From the NCBI RefSeq assembly GCF_011682065.1, contig NZ_VUYU01000027.1:29622-93621 (forward strand): a DNA stretch of 64,000 nucleotides. Reading direction: 5' to 3'. Source of the DNA: Massilia rubra. Lineage in GTDB: Bacteria > Pseudomonadota > Gammaproteobacteria > Burkholderiales > Burkholderiaceae_D. A program made the position numbers and the translations under genes. Below the pieces are notes generated by a model, which saw nothing but the letters and a program-made list of their open reading frames with translations, was not told where the DNA came from and made no database searches. This document shows, one piece after another, positions 8,469-18,244 of the stretch (the stretch's first letter is position 1; the number at the start of each line of letters is the position of its first letter).

Positions 8469-9902
8469 ATGAGTGACGCAAAACAATTCGACGTGGTTGT
8501 CATCGGCGCCGGTCCTGGCGGCTACATCGCCGCCATCCGTGCCGCGCAACTGGGTTTCAAAGTGGCCTGTATCGATGAATGGTCCAACGCCAAGGGCGCT
8601 CCGGCGCCGGGCGGCACCTGCACCAACGTCGGCTGCATTCCATCGAAGGCGCTGCTGCAATCGTCCGAGCACTTCGAGCACGCCGGCCATGCTTTCGCCG
8701 AACACGGCATCGATGTCGCCGGGCTGTCGCTGAACCTGCCGCAAATGTTGAAGCGCAAGGACACCGTCGTCAAACAAAACAACGACGGCATCCTGTTCCT
8801 GTTCAAGAAAAACAAGATCGCCTTCTTCCACGGCCGCGGTGCGTTCTCCGGCGCCGCCGAAGGTGGCTACCAGGTCAGCGTCACCGGCGCCAACGCCGAC
8901 ACGCTCGCGGCCAAGCATGTCATCATCGCCACGGGTTCGAACGCGCGTGAACTGCCAGGCGCGCCGTTCGACGAAAAACTGATCCTGTCGAACACCGGCG
9001 CACTGACCATCGACGCCGTGCCGGCCACCCTCGGCGTGATCGGCGCCGGCGTGATCGGCCTGGAAATGGGCAGCGTATGGCGCCGCCTGGGCGCCAAGGT
9101 CACCGTGCTGGAAGGCTTGCCGACGTTCCTCGGCGCGGTCGACGAGCAGATCGCCAAGGAAGCGCACAAGCTGTTCACCAAGCAGGGCCTGGCGATCAAC
9201 CTGGGCGTCAAGATCAGCAAAGTCACCGCCGGCGCGAACAACGTCACCGTGGACTATGCCAACGCCGCGGGCGAAGCGCAGAGCGCCGTGTTCGACAAGC
9301 TGATCATCTCGATCGGGCGCGTGCCGAACACCATCGGCCTGGGCGCGGACAGCGTCGGCCTGAAGCTCGATGAGCGCGGCTTCATCGCCGTCGACGACGA
9401 CTGCAAGACCAACCTGCCGAACGTATGGGCGGTGGGCGACGTGGTGCGCGGCCCGATGCTGGCCCACAAAGCCGAAGAAGAAGGCGTTGCCGTGGCCGAG
9501 CGTATCGCCGGCCAGCATGGCCACACCAACTTCAACACGATTCCGTGGGTGATCTACACCTCGCCCGAAATCGCGTGGGTTGGCCAGACCGAGCAGCAGC
9601 TCAAAGCGGCCGGCGTGGCCTACAAGGCGGGCACCTTCCCGTTCATGGCCAATGGCCGTGCGCGCGCGCTGGGCGACACCTCGGGCATGGTCAAGTTCCT
9701 GGCCGATGCCACCACCGATGAAATCCTCGGCGTGCACATCGTCGGCCCGATGGCGTCCGAACTGATTTCGGAAGCGGTCGTCGCGATGGAATTCCGCGCA
9801 TCGGCGGAAGACATCGCCCGCATCTGCCACGCCCACCCATCGCTGTCCGAAGCGACCAAGGAAGCCGCGCTCGCCGTCGACAAGCGTACCTTGAACTTCT
9901 AA
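8469..9902 (+). CDS. lpdA: dihydrolipoyl dehydrogenase (E3)
   Basis: 477 aa flavoprotein that reoxidises the lipoyl groups of SucB. Visible signatures are the FAD Rossmann motif [12 protein letters not shown] (11-22), the redox disulfide [13 protein letters not shown] (C51, C56), the NAD Rossmann motif [16 protein letters not shown], the second FAD motif VWAVGDV, and the C-terminal catalytic pair in HAHPSLSE (H456, E461). It is last in the suc operon. The ribosome site is weak (AAGGGAATCAATA). Confidence 0.97.
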   Translation: MSDAKQFDVVVIGAGPGGYIAAIRAAQLGFKVACIDEWSNAKGAPAPGGTCTNVGCIPSKALLQSSEHFEHAGHAFAEHGIDVAGLSLNLPQMLKRKDTVVKQNNDGILFLFKKNKIAFFHGRGAFSGAAEGGYQVSVTGANADTLAAKHVIIATGSNARELPGAPFDEKLILSNTGALTIDAVPATLGVIGAGVIGLEMGSVWRRLGAKVTVLEGLPTFLGAVDEQIAKEAHKLFTKQGLAINLGVKISKVTAGANNVTVDYANAAGEAQSAVFDKLIISIGRVPNTIGLGADSVGLKLDERGFIAVDDDCKTNLPNVWAVGDVVRGPMLAHKAEEEGVAVAERIAGQHGHTNFNTIPWVIYTSPEIAWVGQTEQQLKAAGVAYKAGTFPFMANGRARALGDTSGMVKFLADATTDEILGVHIVGPMASELISEAVVAMEFRASAEDIARICHAHPSLSEATKEAALAVDKRTLNF

Positions 9903-9913
9903 ATAAGTACCCC

Positions 9914-9950
9914 GCCGGGCGCGCCGAAGCATTGCAGCGGCGCGCCCGGC
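9914..9950 (+). terminator. hairpin after lpdA, possible terminator
   Basis: A perfect 12-bp GC stem: GCCGGGCGCGCC (9914-9925) pairs with GGCGCGCCCGGC (9939-9950) around a 13-nt loop. The following bases (ATTCTGTATT) form only a poor U tract, so it may be an inefficient terminator or an mRNA end-stabiliser before zapE. Confidence 0.5.
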
Positions 9951-9970
9951 ATTCTGTATTGCCTCCCCAA

Positions 9971-11068
9971 ATGAATGTCCAAGAGTTCTACCAGCACGCC
10001 TTATCCCAACGCGGCTTTACCTCGGACGAGGCGCAGCAACGCGCGGTCGACCGCCTGCAGCGCGCCTACGAGGAGTGGGTCGAATTCCGCTCGCAGCGCT
10101 CCTCCACCTTCAAGCGCCTGATCAACCGCCCGGACGTGCCGCGCGGGGTCTACCTGTGGGGTGGGGTAGGGCGCGGCAAGTCGTTTTTGATGGACAGTTT
10201 TTACTCGGTGGTGCCGGTGGTGCGCAAGACGCGCCTGCACTTCCACGAATTCATGCGCGGCGTGCACCGCGAGCTCGATGAGCTCAAGGGCGTGGCCGAC
10301 CCGCTCGACGAAGTCGCGCGCCGCATCGCCAAGAAATACCGCCTGATCTGCTTCGACGAATTCCATGTCTCGGATATCGCCGACGCCATGATTTTGTATA
10401 ATTTGCTGACCGCCTTGTTCAACAACGGCGTGTCCTTCATCATGACGTCGAACTACGATCCCGACCTGTTGTATCCGGACGGCCTGCATCGCGACCGCAT
10501 GTTGCCGACCATCGCCCTGCTCAAGGACAAACACGACGTCATGAACGTGGACGCCGGCATCGACTACCGCAAGCGCGCACTGGAACAGGTCGAGAGTTAC
10601 TACACGCCCTTGAACGCCGCCTCCGACGCGGCCCTGCGCACGGCCTATGCGCGCATCGCCGAAACGGCCGACGAAGACCCGCGCATCCGCATCGAAGAGC
10701 GCGAAATCCGCGCCCTGCGCCACGCCGGCGGCATCATCTGGTTCGATTTCGCGACCCTGTGCGGCGGACCGCGCTCGCAGAACGATTATCTCGAAATCGC
10801 CAGCCGCTTCCACACCGTGGTGCTGTCGGGGATTCCGGCCATGTCGGCGGCGCAGTCGTCCGAGGCGCGCCGGTTTACGTGGCTGATCGATGTCTTCTAC
10901 GACCACAAGGTTAAACTGCTGATGTCGGCTGCCGTGCCGCCGGAAGAGCTGTACACGCAAGGGACGCTGTCGAACGAGTTTCACCGCACCGTCTCGCGTA
11001 TTATTGAAATGCAGTCGCGCGAATACATGGATGCGGAGCGGCGCGGCGCGGCCGACTCGCTTTCCTGA
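9971..11068 (+). CDS. zapE: cell division protein ZapE (AFG1-like ATPase)
   Basis: 365 aa. ZapE/AFG1 proteins are P-loop ATPases; in Escherichia coli ZapE associates with the Z-ring. The Walker A region GGVGRGKS is at about 64-71 and Walker B is LICFDEFHV; the family segments YLWGGVGRGKSFLMD, HFHEFM and NYDPDLLYPDGLHRDRMLP are all present. Start choice: the frame extends to 9932 with a non-ATG codon inside the lpdA hairpin, so the ATG at 9971 (MNVQEFYQ) is preferred and matches family starts. Confidence 0.95.
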   Translation: MNVQEFYQHALSQRGFTSDEAQQRAVDRLQRAYEEWVEFRSQRSSTFKRLINRPDVPRGVYLWGGVGRGKSFLMDSFYSVVPVVRKTRLHFHEFMRGVHRELDELKGVADPLDEVARRIAKKYRLICFDEFHVSDIADAMILYNLLTALFNNGVSFIMTSNYDPDLLYPDGLHRDRMLPTIALLKDKHDVMNVDAGIDYRKRALEQVESYYTPLNAASDAALRTAYARIAETADEDPRIRIEEREIRALRHAGGIIWFDFATLCGGPRSQNDYLEIASRFHTVVLSGIPAMSAAQSSEARRFTWLIDVFYDHKVKLLMSAAVPPEELYTQGTLSNEFHRTVSRIIEMQSREYMDAERRGAADSLS

Positions 11069-11112
11069 CCCATTTCCTGACCCTTCGCCGACCCGCCCAC
11101 AGGACACTGAAC

Positions 11113-11814
11113 ATGAACAACCGCCTTGCTTTCCCCCTGATCCGGCTTGCCGCGCTGGCGCTGGCCGCCGGCCTGGCCGCCTGCACGCCCGGCCTGCAGC
11201 CGACCAGCATGGCGCCCGAGGTGCCGCTGACCACGACCCTGGAACAGGCCGCGCTCAAGCTCGACCAGGTGCGCGCGCAGCGCGCCGCCACCGAAGCGCG
11301 CTACGCCAACAGCGAAGTGACTTGCTACGACAAGTTTTTCGTCAACGACTGCCTCGATGAGGCGCGCGAATACCGGCGCGTGACCCTGGCCTACCTGAAC
11401 GCGGTGGAAGACGAAGCCAAGCATTTCCAGCGCAAGGCCTCGGCCGACGCGCGCGACGCGGCGGTGGCCGAATCGGTGCGCGTGGCGGAAGCGGAAGAAG
11501 CGCGCCTGGCGGCCAATCCGACCCCGGCGCCGGTGGCGGCGCCGCCGAAGGTGAAGGGGCCGTCGACGAAGCCGACCCTGGAAGCGCGCCAGGCGGCCCA
11601 GGCGGCCAAGCTGGCGCGCATCGCGGCGCAAGAAAGAGCGGCCGTGCCGGAACGCGCGGCCAACGCCGAAGCGTTCGAGCAGAAGCGCATCGATTCGGAG
11701 AAGCGCCAGCGCAAGGTCGAAGAGAAGAAGGCGGCCAGCGCCAGGAAGGCGGAGAAGGCGGCGAAAGACGCCGAGGCGGCGGCCAAGCCGAAGGAAGTGA
11801 AGATCTCCAAATAG
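11113..11814 (+). CDS. predicted lipoprotein with Ala/Lys-rich coiled coil
   Basis: 233 aa with no recognised domain. A lipoprotein signal peptide ends in the lipobox LAAC (cysteine near residue 24). The mature part begins with a helical region containing a Cys pair (VTCYDKFFVNDCLDEARE) that may form a disulfide. Long charged alpha-helical stretches rich in Ala, Glu, Lys and Arg follow, split by a Pro/Ala hinge around residue 140. Such low-complexity helices suggest a periplasmic spacer or coiled-coil scaffold. It follows zapE by 44 bp and could share its transcript. Function unknown. Confidence 0.75.
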   Translation: MNNRLAFPLIRLAALALAAGLAACTPGLQPTSMAPEVPLTTTLEQAALKLDQVRAQRAATEARYANSEVTCYDKFFVNDCLDEAREYRRVTLAYLNAVEDEAKHFQRKASADARDAAVAESVRVAEAEEARLAANPTPAPVAAPPKVKGPSTKPTLEARQAAQAAKLARIAAQERAAVPERAANAEAFEQKRIDSEKRQRKVEEKKAASARKAEKAAKDAEAAAKPKEVKISK

Positions 11815-11849
11815 TTTGATCGCTATCGTTCCAAAGCTAAGCTCAGCAC

Positions 11850-11935
11850 CGTCGTTCCCGCGCAGGCGGGAACCCAGGTTTGCTTAGCCGCCGGTTGCGC
11901 CAAACACTTGGGTTCGCGCCTTCGCGGGAACGACG
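11850..11935. repeat. REP-like extragenic palindromic pair
   Basis: Two inverted copies of a roughly 33-bp element built on GTCGTTCCCGCGcAGGCG and GCCTtCGCGGGAACGAC, separated by about 18 bp, form a long imperfect hairpin. A further partial copy (GGGAACGACGAG) follows at about 11946. It lies between two converging genes (lipoprotein and phosphatase), the usual place for REP/BIME elements. The core resembles the palindromes in the hflC-hisZ gap. Confidence 0.75.
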
Positions 11936-11994
11936 GGATAGTGGCCGGGAACGACGAGTTAGCGGACGTAACGGGTATGGCGCGGCACGCCGGC

Positions 11995-12801
11995 TTACAC
12001 CGCCCGGCGCATCCGTTCCACCGTGTAGTTCGGCACTTCCTTGGGCGGCTTGACCAGCTTCACAATGGCCATGGTGCAGTTGCCGCCCTTGCCCTGGGCG
12101 CGCTCCACCGCCTTGTTGATCAGCAGTTCCGACGCCTGGCGCGGCGTGTTCTTGCTGGTCACCGCGCCAAGTTCGGCATCCGTAAAGAAGTGCCACAGCC
12201 CGTCCGACGCCAGCAGGAAGGTGTCGCCGGCGGCCAGGTTCTCGTGGTGGCCGACAGCGACGAACGGCTCCTTGCGGCTGTTGCCGAGCACATTGAACAG
12301 CAGCTTGGAGTGGCGGTGGTTCTTGGCCGATTCCAGCGGCAGCTTGTCTGTGCCGACCAGGTGCTCGATGTAGGGCACGTCGCTGGTGCGCACCACGCAC
12401 TCGGCCCGCACGAAGCGGTACAGGCGCGAATCGCCCACGTGCGCCCACACCGCCGTGCCCTTGGGCGTGATGACCAGTCCCACGAAGGTCGCATGCGGCT
12501 CGCTGGTGCTGGTCATGGCGGTGAGCTTGAGCACGGCGTGCGTTTCGAGCACAATGTCGCGCAGCAGCGCCTGCAGGCGCTCGATGCTCGGATCGTCGCC
12601 CGGCTTGAACAGGTCAAATTGTTGCTTGGCCGTCAGCAGGGCCTGGTCCGACGCCGCCGAACCGCCGGAAACGCCGTCGGCCAGCACCGCCATCATGTAG
12701 CCGGGCGCGCGCGCGCCGGTGAACAGGGCGGTGCGGTTGGTCTGTTCCGGCCGGTTGCCAATGTGTTGCGCGGTACCGGCTTCAATCTTGTATACGTTCA
12801 T
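11995..12801 (-). CDS. PP2C-family protein serine/threonine phosphatase
   Basis: 268 aa. PP2C phosphatases are metal-dependent hydrolases of phospho-Ser/Thr. Recognisable motifs are VLADGVSGG (metal Asp), WAHVGDSRLYRF and LLASDGLWHFFTD. The C-terminal motif that normally reads D-N-x-T reads GGNCTMAIV here, so the Asp metal ligand is replaced by Gly. Start choice: the frame is open to a TTG at 12921, but a -10-like TAGAAT (12855-12860, minus strand) lies inside that extension; the ATG at 12801 (MNVYKIEAG) is preferred, and an ATG 33 bp further upstream is possible. No kinase gene is adjacent. It converges on the zapE-lipoprotein unit. Confidence 0.85.
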   Translation of the reverse strand: MNVYKIEAGTAQHIGNRPEQTNRTALFTGARAPGYMMAVLADGVSGGSAASDQALLTAKQQFDLFKPGDDPSIERLQALLRDIVLETHAVLKLTAMTSTSEPHATFVGLVITPKGTAVWAHVGDSRLYRFVRAECVVRTSDVPYIEHLVGTDKLPLESAKNHRHSKLLFNVLGNSRKEPFVAVGHHENLAAGDTFLLASDGLWHFFTDAELGAVTSKNTPRQASELLINKAVERAQGKGGNCTMAIVKLVKPPKEVPNYTVERMRRAV

Positions 12802-13023
12802 ATGCTTGGGGTAATGTCCTGGCTGCGTTACCATACGGCTCTCGTGGCTGCCGTATTCTATATTGTTGGCTGCAACGACGCCGTAGATTAAACTATGCAC
12901 TGAGTATGCTGCTTGTTGCAAGCAGTGACTATTTTCTGCGCGACAAAAATTGTTTCAGATTGTATGCGTTTTTTTGCTGCAGTTGATGAAATTTTTGAAA
13001 TGAACTTGTCTGGAATGCCACAC

Positions 13024-13224
13024 ATGAACGATGACCAAACTATCCAGCGCCGCCTGATCGAACTCGATGTGGAACATCGCGACCTGGATGCTGTCATAGA
13101 CATGTTGACCCTGGACGGTCACCACGACCAGTTGCAGCTGCGCCGCCTCAAAAAGCGCAAGTTGCAACTGAAAGACCATATTACCCTGTTGAAAATGCAA
13201 TTAGTGCCTGATGTTCCGGCCTGA
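13024..13224 (+). CDS. small YdcH-like (DUF465-type) helical protein
   Basis: 66 aa, almost entirely helical, with the YdcH-like pattern: an LxxEHRDLDxxID segment, then LKKRKLQLKDHI near the C-terminus, consistent with a two-helix coiled-coil hairpin. Function is unknown for the family. The frame is open upstream to 12913, but the conserved pattern begins at the ATG at 13024, which has GGAA about nine bases upstream. An ATG at 13000 is an alternative. Confidence 0.8.
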   Translation: MNDDQTIQRRLIELDVEHRDLDAVIDMLTLDGHHDQLQLRRLKKRKLQLKDHITLLKMQLVPDVPA

Positions 13225-13252
13225 TCCGTCTTCGCTTCTCTGAAATGCCACT

Positions 13253-15334
13253 TTGACCGACCCTCTCATTGAGCCCGGCGCGCTACGCGACGCGTCAGGC
13301 GACGCGCTACGCGACGCGCCTCCTCCTGACGCCCAAGGCGAACCCTCCGCGCCGGCGCAGCCGGAAGGCAAACACGATGCCGAAGTCGACCGCCTGTTCA
13401 GCGCGGGCGGCCCGCTTGCGCCTTCCGTCGGCAGCTTCAGCCCGCGCCGCTCGCAGACCGAGATGGCCAAGTCGATCGCCCAGGCCATCGCCGACCAGAG
13501 CACCCTGATCGCCGAGGCCGGCACCGGCACCGGCAAGACCTTCGCCTACCTGGTCCCGGCGCTGCTGTGGGGCGGCAAGACCATCATCTCGACCGGCACC
13601 AAGAACTTGCAGGACCAGTTGTTCTTGCGCGACATCCCGACCGTGCGCGCCGCCCTCAAGGCGCCGGTCTCGGTGGCCTTGCTCAAGGGCCGCTCGAACT
13701 ACGTCTGCCACTACCATCTGGAACGCACCCTGCAGAACGGGCGCATGACCTCGCGCGACGATGTCGGCAACCTGCGCGAAATTTCGCGCTTCATCAAGAT
13801 GACCAGTTCGGGCGACAAGGCCGAACTGGCCAAGGTGCCCGAAAACGCGCAGATCTGGAACCTGGTCACCTCGACCCGCGATACCTGCATGGGCGCCGAG
13901 TGCCAGTATTACCAGGATTGCTTCGTGATGAAGGCGCGCCGCGAAGCCCAGCAGGCCGATGTGGTGGTGGTCAACCATCACCTGTTCTTCGCCGACGTGG
14001 CCTTGAAAGACACCGGCGTGGCCGAACTGCTGCCGTCGGCGAACACCATCATCTTCGACGAAGCGCACCAGTTGCCCGACACGGCCACCTTGTTCTTCGG
14101 CCAGACGGTGTCGACCTCGCAGATCCTGGAACTGTGCCGCGACGTGCTGGCCGAGGGCTTGGCGCATGCGCGCGGCGGCCCGGACTGGGCCAAGGTGGTG
14201 ATGGTGGTCGAAAAGGCCGCGCGCGACCTGCGCCTGACTTTCCCGCAAGACATCATGCGCCTGTCCTTGGCGCAGATCATGCCGTCGTCCGAGTTCTTTC
14301 CTGCGCTGAACACGCTCAAGGAAAAACTGGCCGAGATGATCGACGTGCTCGAAGACCAGGCCGCGCGCGCCGAGACCATCGAGCAGGTGAGGGTGCGCGC
14401 GGTCGAGCTGGCCGCCGCGATCGATGGCTGGAAGCAGGACGGCAAAGGGAAAGTGGTCGAAGGCGACCAGGCCGTGCTGTGGGTCGAGGCGTTTTCGTCG
14501 TCCCTGCAACTGCACAAGACGCCGCTGTCGATCGCGCCGATCTTCAACAACCAGCGCGAAGGCACGCCGCGCAGCTGGATCTTTACCTCGGCCACCTTGG
14601 CGGTCAAGAACGACTTCAAGCATTTCTCGAACCAGATGGGCTTGACTGGCGAGCCGGCCAAGACCTGGCCGAGCCCGTTCAACTACGAGCAGCAGGGCTT
14701 GCTGTACGTGCCGAACGGCTTGCCGGAACCGAATTCCTTCGGCTACACCGACGCCGTGATCGATAGCGCGCTGCCGGTGATCGAGGCGGCCGGCGGGCGC
14801 ACCTTTTTCCTGTGCACCACGATCCGCGCGGTCAAGCAGGTGTCCGAACGCTTGCGCGACGAGTTCGCCAAGCGCGGGCTCGACTTTCCGCTGTTCGTCC
14901 AGGGCGAGCGCGGCCGCACCGAATTGCTCGACTCTTTCCGCAACGCCGGCAACGGCGTGCTGGTCGGCTCCCAGAGTTTCTGGGAGGGCGTGGACGTGCG
15001 CGGCGATGCGCTCTCGCTGGTCATCATCGACAAGCTGCCCTTCGCCCCGCCCGACGACCCGGTGCTGGCCGCGCGCATCGACGTGATGGAAAAGCAGGGC
15101 TTGAACGGCTTCATGCACCACACCTTGCCCGAGGCGATCATCAACCTCAAGCAGGGGGCAGGGCGCCTGATCCGCGACGAGACCGACCGCGGCGTGCTGA
15201 TGATCTGCGATCCGCGCCTGATTTCCAAGTCGTACGGCAAGCGCGTGTGGCAGAGCCTGCCGTCGTTCAAGCGCACCCGCCTGCAGGAAGACGTGATCGC
15301 CTTTTTCAAACCACCTCAAGAACCCCAGGACTAA
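13253..15334 (+). CDS. DinG/Rad3-type ATP-dependent DNA helicase
   Basis: 693 aa superfamily-2 helicase of the XPD/DinG group. Walker A AEAGTGTGKT is at 88-97 and the DEAH box (FDEAHQLPD) starts near residue 268. Four cysteines (C152, C212, C217, C223) lie between them in the arrangement of the Fe-S cluster of this family. C-terminal helicase motifs include GSQSFWEGVDVRGD and QGAGRLIRDETDRG. These enzymes unwind R-loops, D-loops and damaged DNA. The start is TTG; the first 60 residues are Ala/Pro-rich and poorly constrained, so a later start is possible. It is four bases upstream of the DUF885 gene. Confidence 0.93.
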   Translation: MTDPLIEPGALRDASGDALRDAPPPDAQGEPSAPAQPEGKHDAEVDRLFSAGGPLAPSVGSFSPRRSQTEMAKSIAQAIADQSTLIAEAGTGTGKTFAYLVPALLWGGKTIISTGTKNLQDQLFLRDIPTVRAALKAPVSVALLKGRSNYVCHYHLERTLQNGRMTSRDDVGNLREISRFIKMTSSGDKAELAKVPENAQIWNLVTSTRDTCMGAECQYYQDCFVMKARREAQQADVVVVNHHLFFADVALKDTGVAELLPSANTIIFDEAHQLPDTATLFFGQTVSTSQILELCRDVLAEGLAHARGGPDWAKVVMVVEKAARDLRLTFPQDIMRLSLAQIMPSSEFFPALNTLKEKLAEMIDVLEDQAARAETIEQVRVRAVELAAAIDGWKQDGKGKVVEGDQAVLWVEAFSSSLQLHKTPLSIAPIFNNQREGTPRSWIFTSATLAVKNDFKHFSNQMGLTGEPAKTWPSPFNYEQQGLLYVPNGLPEPNSFGYTDAVIDSALPVIEAAGGRTFFLCTTIRAVKQVSERLRDEFAKRGLDFPLFVQGERGRTELLDSFRNAGNGVLVGSQSFWEGVDVRGDALSLVIIDKLPFAPPDDPVLAARIDVMEKQGLNGFMHHTLPEAIINLKQGAGRLIRDETDRGVLMICDPRLISKSYGKRVWQSLPSFKRTRLQEDVIAFFKPPQEPQD

Positions 15335-15337
15335 GCC

Positions 15338-17188
15338 ATGACCGTGCTGCGCTCGCTGTTACTTTCCGCCTTGCTGGGCACGACCGCGGCCGCTGGCGCG
15401 GTCGGCCAGGCCGTTGCCAACGCCCCCGCCCCGGTCCCCGCGCCACCGCCGCTGGCGGCCGAGGCGACAGCGGCCAACAATCCGGCCAACAATCCGGCCG
15501 CGCAACTGTCGCGGCTGGCCGAGCGCTATTACGAAGAGCAGGCGCGCTATGAACCGATCAACGCCACTTTTTCGGGCGACAACCGTTTCGACGACCTGCT
15601 GCCGATGACCCTCGTGCCGTCGGTGCGGGCGCGCCAGTTCGCCATGCTGCACGAGGTGCGCGACGAGCTGGCCCGGATCGACCGCAGCAAGCTCGCGCCG
15701 CTCGACCTGACCACCTACGACATCCTCGGTTTCGAAGTCAACAACCTGTTGCGCTTCGAGCCGCTCAAGGACTACCTGCTGCCGATGAACCACATGGACA
15801 GCCTGCCGGTGCTGCTGGCCAATTTTGGCGCCGGCGACGGTTCGCAGCCGCTGGCCACCGTGGCCCATTACCAGGCTTACCTGAAACGCATCACGGCGCT
15901 GCCGCAGTGGACCGACGCGGCGATCGCCAATATGCGCAGCGGCATCAAGCAGGGCGTGGTGCTGCCGAAGGCGCTGGTGCAGTCGCTGCTGCCGCAGATC
16001 AAGGCGCTGGCCGCCGCGACGGTCGACAGCAGCGCCTTCTCGGCGCCGGCGCGCGCGCTGCCGGCCGGCTTTTCCAAGGGCGAGAAGGCGCGCATGACGG
16101 GCGCCTACCGCGAAACGGTGCGGGTGCAGGTGCTGCCCTCGCTACGCAAGCTGGCCAGTTTCCTGGAAACCGAATACCTGCCGGCCGCGCGCGAGAGCGC
16201 CGGCTGGGGCAGCCTGCCCGACGGCGGCAACTGGTATCGCGCGTGGGTGGCCTCGCAAACGACCAGTACGCTCGCGCCGGAAGAAATCCACCGCATCGGG
16301 CTGGCCGAGATGACACGCATCAATGCCGAATTCACCAGGCTGGCGCCGAAACTCGGCTACACCGGGGCGCCGGCCGGCTTGCCGCGCTGGCTGGCGCAGC
16401 AAGCGAAGTATCGTCCGTTCAAGACCGAGGAAGAGGTGCTGCAAGCCTACCGCGCGCTGAACGCGCGCATCTTGCCGATGCTGCCGCGCCTGTTTGCAAG
16501 CTTGCCCAAAGCGCCGCTGGAAATCCGCGCCGAGCCGCCGCTGTCGCGCGATGCCGCCTCCGACCATTACACTGCCGCCGCCGCGGGCGGCTCGCGTCCG
16601 GGCATCTTCTGGGCCGTGATTCCCGATCCGGCCAAGTACGCCAGCACGCGCATGACCTCGCTGTTCCTGCACGAAGGCTATCCGGGCCACCATTTCCAGT
16701 TGTCCAAGCAGCAGGAGCTGTCGATTCCCAAGTTCCGCAAGTTCGGCGGCAACAATGCGTATGTCGAAGGCTGGGCGCTGTACGCCGAATCGCTGGGCAA
16801 GGAAATGGGCTTGTACGAGGACCCGAACGCCTACGCCGGCCACCTGATGCTCGACATGATGCGGGCGGCGCGGCTGGTGGTCGATACCGGCTTGCACGCC
16901 AAGGGCTGGACGCGCGAGCAGACCATCCGTTTCCTGGTCGACGAGGCCGGCAATACGGAAGAAGACGCGCGCAACGCGACCGAGCGCTACATGGCGTGGC
17001 CGGCCCAGGCGCTCGGCTACAAGGTGGGCGCACTGAAAATCATGGAACTGCGCCAGCGCGCCCAGACCGCGCTGGGAGACAAATTCAGCCTGGCTAAATT
17101 CCATGACGCGGTGCTGTCCGACGGCACCTTGCCGCTGGCATTGCTCGAGACCAAGATGAACGCCTGGATCGCGCAGCAGGCCCGCTGA
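15338..17188 (+). CDS. DUF885 family secreted protein, putative metallohydrolase
   Basis: 616 aa with an N-terminal signal peptide (MTVLRSLLLSALLGTTAAAGA) and a Pro/Ala-rich linker to about residue 55. The conserved C-terminal core carries LHEGYPGHHFQ (H445, E446, H451, H452) and EGWALYAESLGKEMG, resembling a gluzincin-type zinc site (HExxxHH plus a downstream Glu). DUF885 proteins are predicted periplasmic peptidases, but substrates are mostly unknown. It starts three bases after the dinG stop, so they are probably co-transcribed. Confidence 0.88.
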   Translation: MTVLRSLLLSALLGTTAAAGAVGQAVANAPAPVPAPPPLAAEATAANNPANNPAAQLSRLAERYYEEQARYEPINATFSGDNRFDDLLPMTLVPSVRARQFAMLHEVRDELARIDRSKLAPLDLTTYDILGFEVNNLLRFEPLKDYLLPMNHMDSLPVLLANFGAGDGSQPLATVAHYQAYLKRITALPQWTDAAIANMRSGIKQGVVLPKALVQSLLPQIKALAAATVDSSAFSAPARALPAGFSKGEKARMTGAYRETVRVQVLPSLRKLASFLETEYLPAARESAGWGSLPDGGNWYRAWVASQTTSTLAPEEIHRIGLAEMTRINAEFTRLAPKLGYTGAPAGLPRWLAQQAKYRPFKTEEEVLQAYRALNARILPMLPRLFASLPKAPLEIRAEPPLSRDAASDHYTAAAAGGSRPGIFWAVIPDPAKYASTRMTSLFLHEGYPGHHFQLSKQQELSIPKFRKFGGNNAYVEGWALYAESLGKEMGLYEDPNAYAGHLMLDMMRAARLVVDTGLHAKGWTREQTIRFLVDEAGNTEEDARNATERYMAWPAQALGYKVGALKIMELRQRAQTALGDKFSLAKFHDAVLSDGTLPLALLETKMNAWIAQQAR

Positions 17189-17325
17189 AGGTTGTTGTTA
17201 AGCGTCAATTAGTTGATCAAGAAAGCAATTTATTGATAGATTGATACGATAGGGTGTGATACTTTGTGCAGTAATTCCCATAAGAAATATTTTCTTGTGT
17301 ATTTACTATCAAAGGAGTCCCACTC

Positions 17326-18165
17326 ATGTTCGACCGTTTCAAGCGCAGTTTCGATCTCGTCAAGGCCAGCGCCGCCGTCCTGCGCCAGGACAGCCACCTG
17401 CTGATGTTCCCCTTGATTTCGGGAGCGGCCTCGCTGGCCGTGGTGTTGTGTTTCATGTTGCCGGCCTTCGGCCTCAGTTCGCTCGACGGCTTGAGCGAGA
17501 GCAACGGCGCCTGGTATTCGCTGGCGTTCTTGTTCTACATCAGCCAGTACTTCGTGATGTTTTACTTTAACGCCGCGCTGGTGGGCGCCACCATGATCCG
17601 CATGGATGGCGGCGCGCCCACCCTGGGTGACGGCCTGCGCATCGCCAACAGCCGCTTCGGCACCATTCTCGGCTACGCGGTCATTGCCGCGACCGTGGGG
17701 GTGATCCTGCGCGCCATCCAGGAACGGCTCGGCTTCGTCGGCCGCTTCATCGTCGGCCTGATCGGCGTGGGCTGGACCGTGGCCACCTTCCTGGTGGTGC
17801 CGGTGCTGGTCGCGCGCAATACCGGTCCGATCGAATCGATCAAGGACAGCGCCACCCTGCTCAAGCAAACCTGGGGCGAAAACGTGGTCGGCCAGTCCGG
17901 CATGAGCCTGTTCTTCGGGGCGTTGATGATGCTGGTGGTGACGGTCACCCTGGCCGGCGTGGGCCTGGGCGTGAATGTCGGCAGTTCCGGCCTGGCCATC
18001 GCCTTCGTCGTGCTCGGCGTGCTGGCCTCGCTGGTCATCTTGCTGATCCATAACGCGCTGTCCGGCATCTACGCGGCCACCTTGTACCGCTACGCCGCCA
18101 ATGGCAACGCCGGCAACGGTTTCGACCAGTCCGTGCTCAACAGCGCGTTCGCACCGAAGGCCTGA
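17326..18165 (+). CDS. DUF6159-like polytopic membrane protein
   Basis: 279 aa. Several hydrophobic helices are visible: about 26-47, 62-84, 110-127, 139-160, 200-222 and 227-250. They are separated by short polar loops such as FLVVPVLVARNTGPIESIKDSATLLKQTWGEN, a region conserved in DUF6159-type proteins. The N-terminus (MFDRFKRSFDLVKAS) is a basic amphipathic helix. Function unknown. It has its own AT-rich upstream region (17189-17325) with possible promoter hexamers (TTGATA at 17233 and GATACT at 17258, spacing rather long), and a good ribosome site (AAAGGAG). Confidence 0.75.
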   Translation: MFDRFKRSFDLVKASAAVLRQDSHLLMFPLISGAASLAVVLCFMLPAFGLSSLDGLSESNGAWYSLAFLFYISQYFVMFYFNAALVGATMIRMDGGAPTLGDGLRIANSRFGTILGYAVIAATVGVILRAIQERLGFVGRFIVGLIGVGWTVATFLVVPVLVARNTGPIESIKDSATLLKQTWGENVVGQSGMSLFFGALMMLVVTVTLAGVGLGVNVGSSGLAIAFVVLGVLASLVILLIHNALSGIYAATLYRYAANGNAGNGFDQSVLNSAFAPKA

Positions 18166-18244
18166 TTTTCCGGTACGATAAAGGCGGGTAGCGGCGCGCA
18201 AGCGTCGCCACCGGCCGCCGCCGCGTTAACGGCGCTTATGCCTG

